A stretch of DNA of 64,000 nucleotides from Candidatus Flexifilum breve (GCA_016717205.1 JADKGC010000002.1:310001-374000); one strand, 5' to 3'; shown: positions 51,767 through 59,500, counted from the first letter of the stretch. The notes: generated by a model from the letters alone, not told the origin. Made by a program: numbers and translations.

Positions 51767-51939
51767 GGACGAGGCATGAAGTCATTTCAGAATCGGCAGG
51801 TTGCCTAACCTCACCCCTAAGTCCCCTCTCCGGGAGAGAGGGGACTTAAGCGCGCTGTTTGTCTCCCCTCTCCTCATTTCGGAGAGGGGCCGGGGGTGAG
51901 GTTGAGTATTTATACCAATTCTGAAATACTCTCATGCCC
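51767..51939. mobile_element. MITE-like element carrying a cloverleaf repeat
   Basis: Ends are inverted: GGCATGAAGTCATTTCAGAA near 51773 and the inverse (TTCTGAAATACTCTCATGCC) near 51919-51938. The interior is a complete cloverleaf copy at 51809-51901, with the TAAGTCCCCTC hairpin as in 13288. No coding capacity. Confidence 0.65.
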
Positions 51940-51974
51940 TATCTGTACACCACCATCCCTTCGGTCTCCCCTCC

Positions 51975-51984
51975 CTGAATTCGG
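51975..51984. repeat. Target-site duplication, left copy
   Basis: CTGAATTCGG, identical to 53185-53194. It belongs to a cloverleaf-repeat hairpin (CTCCCTGAATTCGGGGAGG) that the IS interrupted. Confidence 0.9.
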
Positions 51985-53184
51985 CTGAGGAGAGGACATG
52001 TTTGGGAAAGGGGTTGAAAAGCAGGGAGTTCATCGTTCACACTGGTAGCGACCAAGCAAACCGAGTATGAGCGATGAACTATCCATTACTGTACCAATGG
52101 GAGAGACTGTTGTCAGCCCATTTACCGGGTTTCAATAGTTGGCAACGAGCGAATGTGGCGCTGTTTAGCTACGGGGTGATACAGGCAAAAAGCTGCCAGC
52201 AAGGGGCAATTGCCCAAGCCACCAGCTGTGGAGAGCAAGTGGAAAGCACCGCGCGGCGGTTTCGGCGCTGGTTGGACAACGAGGCGGTGGACTTGGGGGC
52301 GTTTTTCGAGGCCTGGAGTCGCTGGGTGGTGAGTTGTGTCGGGGGCGCAGAGATCACGTTGCTCGTGGATGAAACGAAGCTCCACGACCGGATTGGGGTC
52401 ATGCTGGTGGGAGTGGCGTGGCAAGGACGCTGTTTGCCGTTAGCGTGGCGCACCTACCGAGCCAACAGCGAAGCAGCGTATCCGGCCGAGGGACAAGTTG
52501 GGATGATTCGCCTTACTGCAAGCGGTGAAAGCAGGCATCGGCGATCTGGCGTCGGTCCTCGTCTTAGCCGACCGGGGATTGGCTGTTCGCCCGCCTTATG
52601 CCGGGTGGTCGAAGCCTTAGGCTGGCGCTATCTGTTCCGCGTAACCTGTCAGACTAAAATCGTGACTGAAGATGCCGACTATCGCATCGCTCGCCAAGTC
52701 CAACCGGGCGAGGTGTGGAGGCAGGCGGGTCGGGTCTTCAAGCAGCGGGGACGGATTGAGGCGCACGCTCGGGCATTGTGGGGTGTTGGTTACGACGAAC
52801 CGTGGGCGCTGGTGACTAATGATGAACGGCTCACCGGATACGAGTATGCGCGGCGCAATTGGCAGGAGCAAAGTTTTCGTGACCTGAAAAGTGGCGGTTG
52901 GCATTGGGGCGACAGTCGCCTACGTTCTCCCCACCACGTCGCGAACCTGCTCATCCTCTTGGCCATTGCCTATACTTGGATGGTCGCGCTCGGCAGTCAA
53001 GCGGTCGCGGCAGGTTGCGCCCAACCCCTGGTCCGTCGCCCCAACGGTGCTTTCCGGCGCTTGTGGAGTCTCTTTCGGGAAGGACTGCGTTACTTCGCGC
53101 AAGTCGTTCAACGGCATACCGTGTGTCTGGGCTTTACCTTTATCCCAGACACACGGCTCACTTGAAAACGTGTCCTCTCCTCAG
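51985..53184 (+). mobile_element. IS4-family insertion sequence (1200 bp)
   Basis: Complete element: 16-bp terminal inverted repeats (CTGAGGAGAGGACATG at left; inverse with one mismatch at right), one transposase gene, and a 10-bp direct target duplication on both sides. Removing it and one duplication restores an intact cloverleaf-repeat hairpin, so insertion is recent relative to the repeat. Confidence 0.93.
52074..53165 (+). CDS. IS4-family DDE transposase with compensating frameshifts
   Basis: 363 aa. The first catalytic Asp is in ITLLVDETKLHD (about 103). The IS4 signature Y-x2-R-x3-E-x6-K is exact in YARRNWQEQSFRDLK (about 265-280), supplying the catalytic Glu. Between about 52505 and 52578 the annotated frame reads MIRLTASGESRHRRSGVGPR, whereas the +1 frame reads ALLQAVKAGIGDLASVLVLA then DRGL, the expected second-Asp motif. 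So two opposite one-base shifts flank this block and hide the second Asp. Either the copy is inactive or the sequence has two base errors. ATG 52074 gives a normal length. Confidence 0.85.
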   Translation: MNYPLLYQWERLLSAHLPGFNSWQRANVALFSYGVIQAKSCQQGAIAQATSCGEQVESTARRFRRWLDNEAVDLGAFFEAWSRWVVSCVGGAEITLLVDETKLHDRIGVMLVGVAWQGRCLPLAWRTYRANSEAAYPAEGQVGMIRLTASGESRHRRSGVGPRLSRPGIGCSPALCRVVEALGWRYLFRVTCQTKIVTEDADYRIARQVQPGEVWRQAGRVFKQRGRIEAHARALWGVGYDEPWALVTNDERLTGYEYARRNWQEQSFRDLKSGGWHWGDSRLRSPHHVANLLILLAIAYTWMVALGSQAVAAGCAQPLVRRPNGAFRRLWSLFREGLRYFAQVVQRHTVCLGFTFIPDTRLT

Positions 53185-53217
53185 CTGAATTCGGGGAGGG
53201 GCCGGGGGTGGGGTCAG
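53185..53217. repeat. Target-site duplication and right half of cloverleaf repeat
   Basis: CTGAATTCGG (53185-53194) followed by GGAGGGGCCGGGGGTGGGG, the continuation of the repeat interrupted at 51984. Confidence 0.85.
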
Positions 53218-53252
53218 AGAAGCGTTATCCCTAACTCACACTAGAATCAAAA

Positions 53253-53276
53253 GGACGAGGCATGCCTCGTCCCTAC
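53253..53276. repeat. Single GTAG palindrome (inverted)
   Basis: GGACGAGG...CCTCGTCCCTAC, same unit as 14127-14150. Confidence 0.7.
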
Positions 53277-53337
53277 ATTCTTGCTTCGCGTCTTGGCGAC
53301 TTCGCGTCTTTGCGTTGAATCTTTCGTGCTTTTCTAG

Positions 53338-54087
53338 CTATTCTGACGCGATCTGCTCGTCAGTCTTGCCGAAGCGCCGCTTGCGTGTGCCGTATTCGTT
53401 CAGCGCCTTGCGCAGCTCATCCTCGTTGAAGTCCGGCCAGTAGGTCGGCGTTGAGTACAGCTCGGAGTATGCGCCCTGCCAGATGAGGAAATTGCTCACG
53501 CGCAGTTCGCCGCTCGTGCGGATGATGAGATCGGGATCAGGCAGATCGCTGGTGTACAGGTAGCTGCTGATCAACTGCTCGGTGATCTGCTCCTCGGGGA
53601 TGCGATCGCGCACGATGTGCTGCACCGCCCGCACGATCTCATTGCGCCCGCCATAGTTGAACGCGATATTGAGGATCAGCCGCCGGTTGTCCTTGGTGAC
53701 CTCCATCGCCTTGCGGATCTTCTTCTGCAAGCCCTGACTGATGCCGTCCAGCTCGCCAATATGCCGGAGCTGCACACCACTTTCATGGAGTTCGTTCAGT
53801 TCGCGGTCGATCACCGCTTCGAGAATCCGCATCAGCATTTGCACTTCCGTGCGCGGACGCGACCAGTTTTCCGTCGAAAAGGCGTAAATCGTCAAAATCT
53901 CGACTTTGAACTTCACACAGGCTTTGAGGATGCGGCGCAAATTTTCGGTCCCATGCCGGTGACCTTCAGTGCGCGGCAAACCGCGCGCTTTCGCCCAACG
54001 CCCGTTACCATCCATGATGATGGCGACGTGGCGCGGGACGCGCTCTAATGGAATGTACTCGACCTGTTCCGGTGCAGCCGCAACCAT
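53338..54087 (-). CDS. uppS: Isoprenyl (undecaprenyl) diphosphate synthase
   Basis: 249-aa cis-prenyltransferase that builds the C55 lipid carrier for wall synthesis. Motifs: HVAIIMDGNGRWAKARGLPRTEGHRHG (catalytic Asp in MDGN), TIYAFSTENWSRP, NIAFNYGGRNEIVRA and DPDLIIRTSGELRVSNFLIWQGAYSELYSTPTYWPDF. Standard length. It is 30 bp downstream of frr, the conserved frr-uppS order; pyrH and cdsA are not adjacent. Weak GGGTAGG before the ATG. Confidence 0.95.
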   Translation of the reverse strand: MVAAAPEQVEYIPLERVPRHVAIIMDGNGRWAKARGLPRTEGHRHGTENLRRILKACVKFKVEILTIYAFSTENWSRPRTEVQMLMRILEAVIDRELNELHESGVQLRHIGELDGISQGLQKKIRKAMEVTKDNRRLILNIAFNYGGRNEIVRAVQHIVRDRIPEEQITEQLISSYLYTSDLPDPDLIIRTSGELRVSNFLIWQGAYSELYSTPTYWPDFNEDELRKALNEYGTRKRRFGKTDEQIASE

Positions 54088-54117
54088 AGCCTACCCAACC
54101 CCCACGACTAAGCTTGC

Positions 54118-54675
54118 CTAGACTTCCATAATGTCTTTCTCTTTAGCTTTGACGAGTGCGTCAATTTCAGCAATGAATTTATCGGTGAGCTTCTGAGTTT
54201 CGTCTGCACCATGCTTGGCTTCATCTTCGGAGATCATCTTCTCTTTCTCGAAATCCTTGATGTCATCGTTGCTGTGGCGGCGAATATTCCGGACGGACAC
54301 GCGGGCATCTTCGGCGCGCTTGTGCACCATCTTGACCATCTCCTGACGGCGTTCGCGCGTGAGCGGCGGCATATTCAGGCGGATCACATCCCCGTCGACG
54401 TTCGGGTTGAGATTGATTTCCGAGACGCGAATCGCCTTCTCAATCGCCTTGACCGCGCCTTTGTCGTAGGGACGAATCAAGATCTGCATGGCTTCGGGCG
54501 TGGAGATCGTGGCCAATTGACGCAGTTCGGTCTCCTGCCCATAGTATTCGACGGGCAGGCGTTCGACCAGCGCCGTACTGGCGCGCCCCCCACGCATGCC
54601 GTGCAGGTCCTGTTCAAACACGGCAACCGTGCTTTTCATCTTTTGCTGCGTTTCTTTAATAATGTCTTCGATCAT
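54118..54675 (-). CDS. frr: Ribosome recycling factor
   Basis: 185-aa RRF, exact family length. With EF-G it splits post-termination ribosomes. Motifs: TVAVFEQDLHGMRGGRASTALVERLPVEYYGQETELRQLATISTPEAMQILIRPYD, then LNPNVDGDVIRLNMPPLTRERRQEMVKMVHKRAEDARVSVRNIRR. AAGGAA lies upstream of the ATG. Upstream, between it and rlmB, is a heptad inverted pair rather than the usual pyrH. Confidence 0.97.
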   Translation of the reverse strand: MIEDIIKETQQKMKSTVAVFEQDLHGMRGGRASTALVERLPVEYYGQETELRQLATISTPEAMQILIRPYDKGAVKAIEKAIRVSEINLNPNVDGDVIRLNMPPLTRERRQEMVKMVHKRAEDARVSVRNIRRHSNDDIKDFEKEKMISEDEAKHGADETQKLTDKFIAEIDALVKAKEKDIMEV

Positions 54676-54745
54676 GCCGTTTCCTTAGCGCAGATGAGCG
54701 CGCTCCTCCCTGAGTATATACACTGAACCGCCCAACATTCCTCAA

Positions 54746-54813
54746 GGACCGAGGACTAAGGACTGAGGACTGAGAAAGCTGACTCAGTCCTATGACCTCA
54801 GTCCTCAGTCCTG
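54746..54813. repeat. Heptad inverted pair (GGACTGA / AGTCCTC)
   Basis: Left array 54746-54773 and right array 54786-54813, four 7-bp units each, inverted copies with a 12-bp spacer; can form one long hairpin. Lies between rlmB and frr, which both read leftward, so it may attenuate or terminate the cysS-rlmB transcript. Confidence 0.8.
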
Positions 54814-54821
54814 TTGTTTCT

Positions 54822-55583
54822 CTAGGCGTGCGCCCAGCCCTGCCAGCCGCGCGCCTGCCACGCCGCGTACAACGCGACTGAGCCGACCGTCGCCACATTG
54901 AGGCTGGCGACCGCGCCGCGCATGGGCAGTGCCAGCAGCAGATCGCACGTATCGCGCACGAGACGGCGCATACCTTCGCCCTCGCTCCCCAGCACAATGC
55001 CGATGCTCATGTTGAGATCGGTCTTGTCGATGGGCGGAACGTTCGGGCCAATGTCCAATCCGACCATCCACACATCCTGCTCTTTGAGGTCGCGCATCGT
55101 CTGCACGAGATTCGTCACGCGCACGATCTGCAGATGCTCGACCGCGCCCGACGACGCATTGACGACTGCCGGAGTCACATCCACACCGCGCCGATCCTGC
55201 AGGATGACGCCGTGAATGCCGACCGCATCGGCGACGCGCATCAGCACACCGACGTTCTGCGGGTCTTTGAGCAGGTCGAGCAGCAGGATGAACGGTTTTT
55301 CGCCGCGCGTCTTGCCCAGTTCCAGCACCTGCGGCACTTCAACGTACGGATACGGGCTGGCTCGGAGCGCCATGTTCTGATGATTCGCGCCCTGTGCCAA
55401 ATCGTCGATGATGCGCCGCTGCACCTTTTTCACCTTGACGCCGCGTTCGTTCGCCACGCCGATGATCTCCGCGACGATGCCTTTTTCTTCTACCGTCTCG
55501 GTGATCACCAGCTGTTCGCACTGACGGCGGCCAGCGCGCAGCGTTTCCATGATGGCCCAGTGTCCGTACAGAAATTCACTCAT
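54822..55583 (-). CDS. SpoU-family 23S rRNA 2'-O-methyltransferase (RlmB-like)
   Basis: 253-aa SPOUT methyltransferase using S-adenosylmethionine. The N-terminal substrate-binding domain (FLYGHWAIMETLRAGRRQCEQLVI) is followed by the trefoil-knot domain with PQNVGVLMRVADAVGIHGVIL, SIGIVLGSEGEGMRRLV and LLALPMRGAVASLNVATVGSVALY, the three SpoU motifs. It most likely methylates a guanosine of 23S rRNA (RlmB type). ATG 55583 overlaps the cysS stop by 4 bp (ATGA), so the two are translated together. Confidence 0.9.
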   Translation of the reverse strand: MSEFLYGHWAIMETLRAGRRQCEQLVITETVEEKGIVAEIIGVANERGVKVKKVQRRIIDDLAQGANHQNMALRASPYPYVEVPQVLELGKTRGEKPFILLLDLLKDPQNVGVLMRVADAVGIHGVILQDRRGVDVTPAVVNASSGAVEHLQIVRVTNLVQTMRDLKEQDVWMVGLDIGPNVPPIDKTDLNMSIGIVLGSEGEGMRRLVRDTCDLLLALPMRGAVASLNVATVGSVALYAAWQARGWQGWAHA

Positions 55584-57043
55584 GTCGTCTTCCAAATCGT
55601 GCCATCGGGGCGATCTTCCAGCGTCACGCCCACTTTCGCGAGTTCATTACGGATGCGGTCGCTTTCCGCCCAGTTCTTATTCACCCGGGCTTCGGCGCGC
55701 ATCTTGATCAGCAGTTCAATTAACGCGCCTTCGCGTGCGCCATCGCCGCCTGCCGCCGCATCATGTTCCGGTATGAGTCCTAACACGGTGCCGCCGAGAT
55801 CGGTGTACGCGGCGTGAATCGCGTTGAGCACGTCCAGCCCGACCGCCGTCCCACTGTTCAGCAGCGTGTTGACCTCGCGCGTCAGTTCTTGCAGCGTGGC
55901 AATCGCCAGCGGCGTGGTGAAATCATCATCCATCGCGGCGGCGAAATCCGCGCGCGTCTTCTGCACCACGTCGAGAATCGCGCTGCCGTCACCGCTGCCC
56001 GCCGGGGCGCTGTTCATGGCGCGGCGCGTCAGCCGCACGGCATTATAGATGCGTTCCCAGCCGCGTTCCGCGCCGTCAATCGCCCCGTCTTCGTAGGTGA
56101 TCGGGTTGCTGTAGTGCACGCTCAGCATAAACATGCGGATCGCTTCCGGACGGTACTTTTTCAGCGCGTCCGCCAGCGTGACGAAGTTGCCGAGGCTCTT
56201 CGACATCTTGACCGGGTTGCCATCGCGATCCGGCACCATCAGCGAGCCGACCAGCATCCAGTAGCGCGCGAAATCGACTTCATTCGCGCATTCGCTCTGC
56301 GCAATTTCCGACTCATTGTGCGGGAAGATGTTGTCGATGCCGCCGCCGTGAATATCGAACGTTGCGCCGAGGTACTTCTTCGCCATCGCCGAGCATTCCA
56401 CGTGCCAACCGGGGAACCCTTCACCCCACGGGCTGTCCCAGCGCAGAATGTGTTCCGGGTCAGCGCGCTTCCACAGCGCGAAGTCTTCGGGGTTGCGCTT
56501 CTCGCCGCGCACTTCCACGCGCGATCCCGCCGCCTGTGCCTCAACGCGTCGATTCGACAGCTTGCCGTAATCAGGGTCGGTCGTCACGTCGAAGTAGACG
56601 CTGCCTTCGCTCACATAGGCGTGTTCCTTGCGGATGAGCGTTTCGATCAGCTTGATCTGTTCGGGAATGTGCCCGCTCGCGCGCGGTGAAATATCCGGTC
56701 GTCCGACGCCGAGCGCATCCATCGCATCGAAATAGGCTTTGGTGTACGTCTCGACCACCTGCATCGGCTTGGACTGCGTCTGCCGCGCCTTCTTCAGGAT
56801 GCGATCTTCTTCCGTGTCGAGCAGATGCCCCACGTCCGTGATATTCTGCACGTAGAGCACATCCAGCCCCGTGTAGCGCAGGTAACGCACGACCACGTCG
56901 AACGCGGTGTAGGTCTTGGCGTGGCCGATGTGGGGGAAGTCGTAGACGGTCGGTCCGCAGACGTAAATGCCGACTTTGCCCGGTTCAATGGGTTCGAAGT
57001 CTTGTTTTTCGCGTCCGAGAACGTTGTAAATCCGCAGCGGCAT
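55580..57043 (-). CDS. cysS: Cysteinyl-tRNA synthetase
   Basis: 487-aa class I synthetase. It has the zinc Cys and class I signature in GIYVCGPTVYDFPHIGHAKTY (HIGH about 37), NITDVGHLLDTEEDRI, GWHVECSAMAKKYLGATFDIHGGGIDNIFPHHE-type motif (here FPHNESEIAQSE) and KMSKS in VKMSKSLGN (about 280). ATG 57043 (MPLRIYNVLGREK) is preferred; GTG 57073 adds ten unlike residues. One difference: the second His of the PHHE zinc motif reads PHNE. Coupled to rlmB by ATGA overlap, a common cysS-rlmB arrangement. Confidence 0.95.
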   Translation of the reverse strand: MPLRIYNVLGREKQDFEPIEPGKVGIYVCGPTVYDFPHIGHAKTYTAFDVVVRYLRYTGLDVLYVQNITDVGHLLDTEEDRILKKARQTQSKPMQVVETYTKAYFDAMDALGVGRPDISPRASGHIPEQIKLIETLIRKEHAYVSEGSVYFDVTTDPDYGKLSNRRVEAQAAGSRVEVRGEKRNPEDFALWKRADPEHILRWDSPWGEGFPGWHVECSAMAKKYLGATFDIHGGGIDNIFPHNESEIAQSECANEVDFARYWMLVGSLMVPDRDGNPVKMSKSLGNFVTLADALKKYRPEAIRMFMLSVHYSNPITYEDGAIDGAERGWERIYNAVRLTRRAMNSAPAGSGDGSAILDVVQKTRADFAAAMDDDFTTPLAIATLQELTREVNTLLNSGTAVGLDVLNAIHAAYTDLGGTVLGLIPEHDAAAGGDGAREGALIELLIKMRAEARVNKNWAESDRIRNELAKVGVTLEDRPDGTIWKTT

Positions 57044-57235
57044 GGGTTCGTCTTTCTGCTCTGTCGATGTCACTCAATGCAGTTACAATAATGCTTGCGC
57101 CGAAAGGCGACCCTGACGTATGTCCACTGTGAGCTTTCGGCTGTTTTCACTTAAAATTGATTTTAGCGCACATCTAAGCGTCGGCATAGTTCTAGTTTCG
57201 CATTGTTTCAAAGTCTATTATCGAGGTGAAACCGC

Positions 57236-57502
57236 ATGTCGCAGCGTGCTTATCTTTGCCTGACCGATGATAATCACTGGGCTGTCGTCGCCGGAGACGG
57301 GTCGGAACCGGAGCGCATGATCCTCGCGATCGGCGATCCCTTCGACATGGACACGATCCACCAGTCCGTCGCCGATCTCGACGCGTGGGCGCAGGCCAAC
57401 GACATCGACCTCACCTCGCCTGAATTCCCGATTCTCTGCAACTGGACGCTCGAAGACCTCATTGAGCCGGAAGTCTTTGATCAGGTGTTTGGCGACGAAT
57501 AA
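57236..57502 (+). CDS. Small acidic protein of unknown function
   Basis: 88-aa soluble acidic protein (MSQRAYLCLTDDNHWAVVAGDGSEPERMILAIGDPFDMDTIHQSVADLDAWAQANDID...). It starts with a strand-turn-strand and ends with ILCNWTLEDLIEPEVFDQVFGDE. Codon use and GC3 match its neighbours. GAGG precedes the ATG. Two Cys, no known motif. The stop is immediately followed by a heptad array. Confidence 0.6.
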   Translation: MSQRAYLCLTDDNHWAVVAGDGSEPERMILAIGDPFDMDTIHQSVADLDAWAQANDIDLTSPEFPILCNWTLEDLIEPEVFDQVFGDE

Positions 57503-57507
57503 CTCAA

Positions 57508-57632
57508 GGACTGAGATTCGAGGACTGAGGACTGAGTAACCCACCATGAAAGTGACACGATGGTAGTTCAGGAAACACAACCGACCAACGCAACCCACTC
57601 ACTTCGCCCTCAGTCCTCAGTCCTTAGTCCGA
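57508..57632. repeat. Heptad-bounded unit (GGACTGA / AGTCCTC)
   Basis: Left array 57508-57535 and right array 57605-57632, four 7-bp units each, inverted. The right array is inside the N-terminal codons of the membrane-protein gene that starts at 57560. Same unit family as 54746-54813. Confidence 0.8.
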
Positions 57633-58247
57633 TCTCTCCCCGCGAATGGCGCTACGTCGCCCTGTTCACGCTGATCGTCATCGTCATCATGACCGCGCCG
57701 TACGTCGTCGCGTGGAACAGCCAAACCGATCAGTGGCGCTTCGGCGGGTCGCTGTTCGGCGTCGAGGATGGCAACTCGTACCTCGGCAAAATGCGCCTCG
57801 GCGCGCGCGGCCTCTGGGATTTCTATCTGTTTTACACCTCGGAAGTGCACAGGGGAGCGCCGCTGTTCTACCTGCCGTACATCATCACCGGGCAGATCGT
57901 CGGGCGCTTCTTCGACCTAACCGATCCGCGCCTCGCCCCGGCGCTGATGGTCGCCTTCCGCGTGTTACAAGCCGTCTGCAACGCGCTCCTGATCCCGGTC
58001 ATGTACGCCTTCATCGCGGCGTTCACCGGCTCGATCAAGACACGCCGCCTTGCGCTCACGCTGGCGACCTTCGGCGGGGGAATCGGCTGGCTGCTGGCGC
58101 TGACGGGGAATAACGGTCTGCTCGGAAGTCTGCCGATTGATGTCTACGTGCCGGAGGGCTTCTCGTTTCTGGTGCTGTTCGGCCTGCCGCACATCGCGCT
58201 CGGTCGCGCCGCGCTGCTCGGCATGCTGCTGGCGGTGATGAAGATCG

Positions 58248-58325
58248 CCTCACCCCTACCCCTCTCCCAAGGGCGAGGGGACTTGACTCCCCCTCTCCGC
58301 TCGGAGAGGGGGCAGGGGGGTGAGG
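58248..58325. repeat. Cloverleaf repeat inserted in frame (78 bp)
   Basis: CCTCACCCC...GGGGTGAGG outer arms with CCCCTCTCCC-type and CCCCCTCTCCG/CGGAGAGGGGG hairpins. 78 bp is exactly 26 codons, so the host frame continues. Confidence 0.8.
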
Positions 58326-58669
58326 CCAAATGGCTTCTCCTCGCCATCGTCTGCGGCTACGTCGTCGCGCTGGCGGTGCCGTTCTACCTCGCGCTCGCGT
58401 ATATGATCCTCGGCGCGTGGGGACTCGCGGTCTGGATTCTCAATCGCCGCTTTCCGACTCGCTTATTCTGGAGCGCGGTGCTCATCGGCCTGGCGACGCT
58501 GCCGATCTTCGGATATTTCGCCTTCCAGTTCTACCTGAACGACGTGTTCAGCGTCTGGAGCAGTCAAAACGATCTACCGTCACCGCATCCGCTGCATTAC
58601 GCCTTCGGCTACGCGCTGCTGGCGCTCCCGGCGGTGGTGGCGCTGAGACAGATCTGGCGTCAGCACAGC

Positions 58670-58790
58670 GTAGGGACGAGACATGTCTCGTCCTCTATTT
58701 CACGAACCGACCAAACAGGACGAGGCATGCCTCGTCCCTACGACAACACAACTCCCCCTCTCCGAGCGGAGAGGGGGCTGGGGGTGAGGT
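58670..58790. repeat. GTAG-palindrome pair plus cloverleaf half, inside a gene
   Basis: GTAG unit 58670-58693 (core GAGACATGTCTC), inverted unit 58718-58741 (core GAGGCATGCCTC), then CCCCCTCTCCG/CGGAGAGGGGG and GGGGGTGAGG to about 58790. The block breaks the reading frame of its host. Confidence 0.8.
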
Positions 58791-59433
58791 TAGATTTCCA
58801 TTGCTCCTCGGCTGGCTGCTGATCGTGCCGATCCTTGTCTACCTGCCGATCAACGTGCAGCGGCGCATGTCCGAGGCGGTGATCGTCCCGCTGGCGCTCC
58901 TCGCGGCGCTCGGTTTGCGCTGGTTGGCGCGGCATCTGCGCTTCGGGCGGGCGATCCAATACGCGCTGGTCGGCGCGGCGCTCATGACGAGCGTATTTCT
59001 GCTGTTCGGCGGCTTGCTGGCGGCATCCAATCCCGGTCGCCCGCTGTTTCGTCCGGCCAACGAGATCGCCGCGTTCGACTGGCTGAATGCCAACGCCGAA
59101 ACCGACGCCGTGATCCTCAGCGCGCCGGAGACGGGCAATGCGATCCCCGTCTACACGTCGCTGCGCACATACATGGGTCACGGACCCGAAACGCTCCACT
59201 GGCAAGACAAAACGGCGACGCTCACGCGCTTCTATCGCGATGAATTGAGTGACTACGAATATGACCGACTATTGCATCCGCCCGACCCCGTGTTTGTAGA
59301 TGATTTGGCATACTTCCCCATCAGCTACGTCTACTATGGCGAACGCGAACGCGCCCTCGGGGGAAACTCAATGGCGTGGGCGGACGGTCTAACGCTGATC
59401 TATGATGTGGATGGGATACAAATCTATAGGAGC

Positions 59434-59500
59434 GAGTGATGAGTAATGAGTGATGAGTCAAAAACAGTTCTTCTCATCACTCATTACTCGTTACTCATTA
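59434..59500. repeat. Heptad inverted pair between convergent stops
   Basis: Left array 59434-59461 (GAGTGAT units) and right array 59473-59500 (CTCATTA units), four each, 11-bp spacer. It begins within the last codons of the plus gene and ends at the stop of the minus gene. Likely works as a bidirectional terminator. Confidence 0.8.

Larger units (their letters stand above)
51722..53323. repeat. 8-bp-unit inverted arrays bracketing a repeat/IS block
   Basis: Left array: four CGCAAAGA/G units (51722-51753). Right array: inverted TCTTTGCG-type units (53286-53323). The ~1.5 kb between holds a MITE type B, two cloverleaf repeats, a GTAG palindrome (53253-53276) and the IS4-family element. Confidence 0.7.
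57560..59439 (+). pseudogene. Polytopic membrane protein split by repeat insertion
   Basis: Reads as two frames of one gene. Part 1 (57560 to about 58669): multi-pass protein with EWRYVALFTLIVIVIMTAPYVV, then VEDGNSYLGKMRLGARGLWDFYLFYTSEVHRGAPLFYLPYIITG, like large hypothetical membrane proteins or GT-C-type glycosyltransferases. A 78-bp cloverleaf repeat (58248-58325) is inserted in frame (ASPLPLSQGRGDLTPPLRSE). A second block of repeats (58670-58790) shifts the frame. Part 2 continues in another frame (about 58791-59439): PLLLGWLLIVPILVYLPINVQRR...AFDWLNANAETDAVILSAPETGNAIPVYTSLRTYMGHG to the stop. Together about 580 native codons. Probably inactivated, unless the shift is an assembly error. 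Confidence 0.75.
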
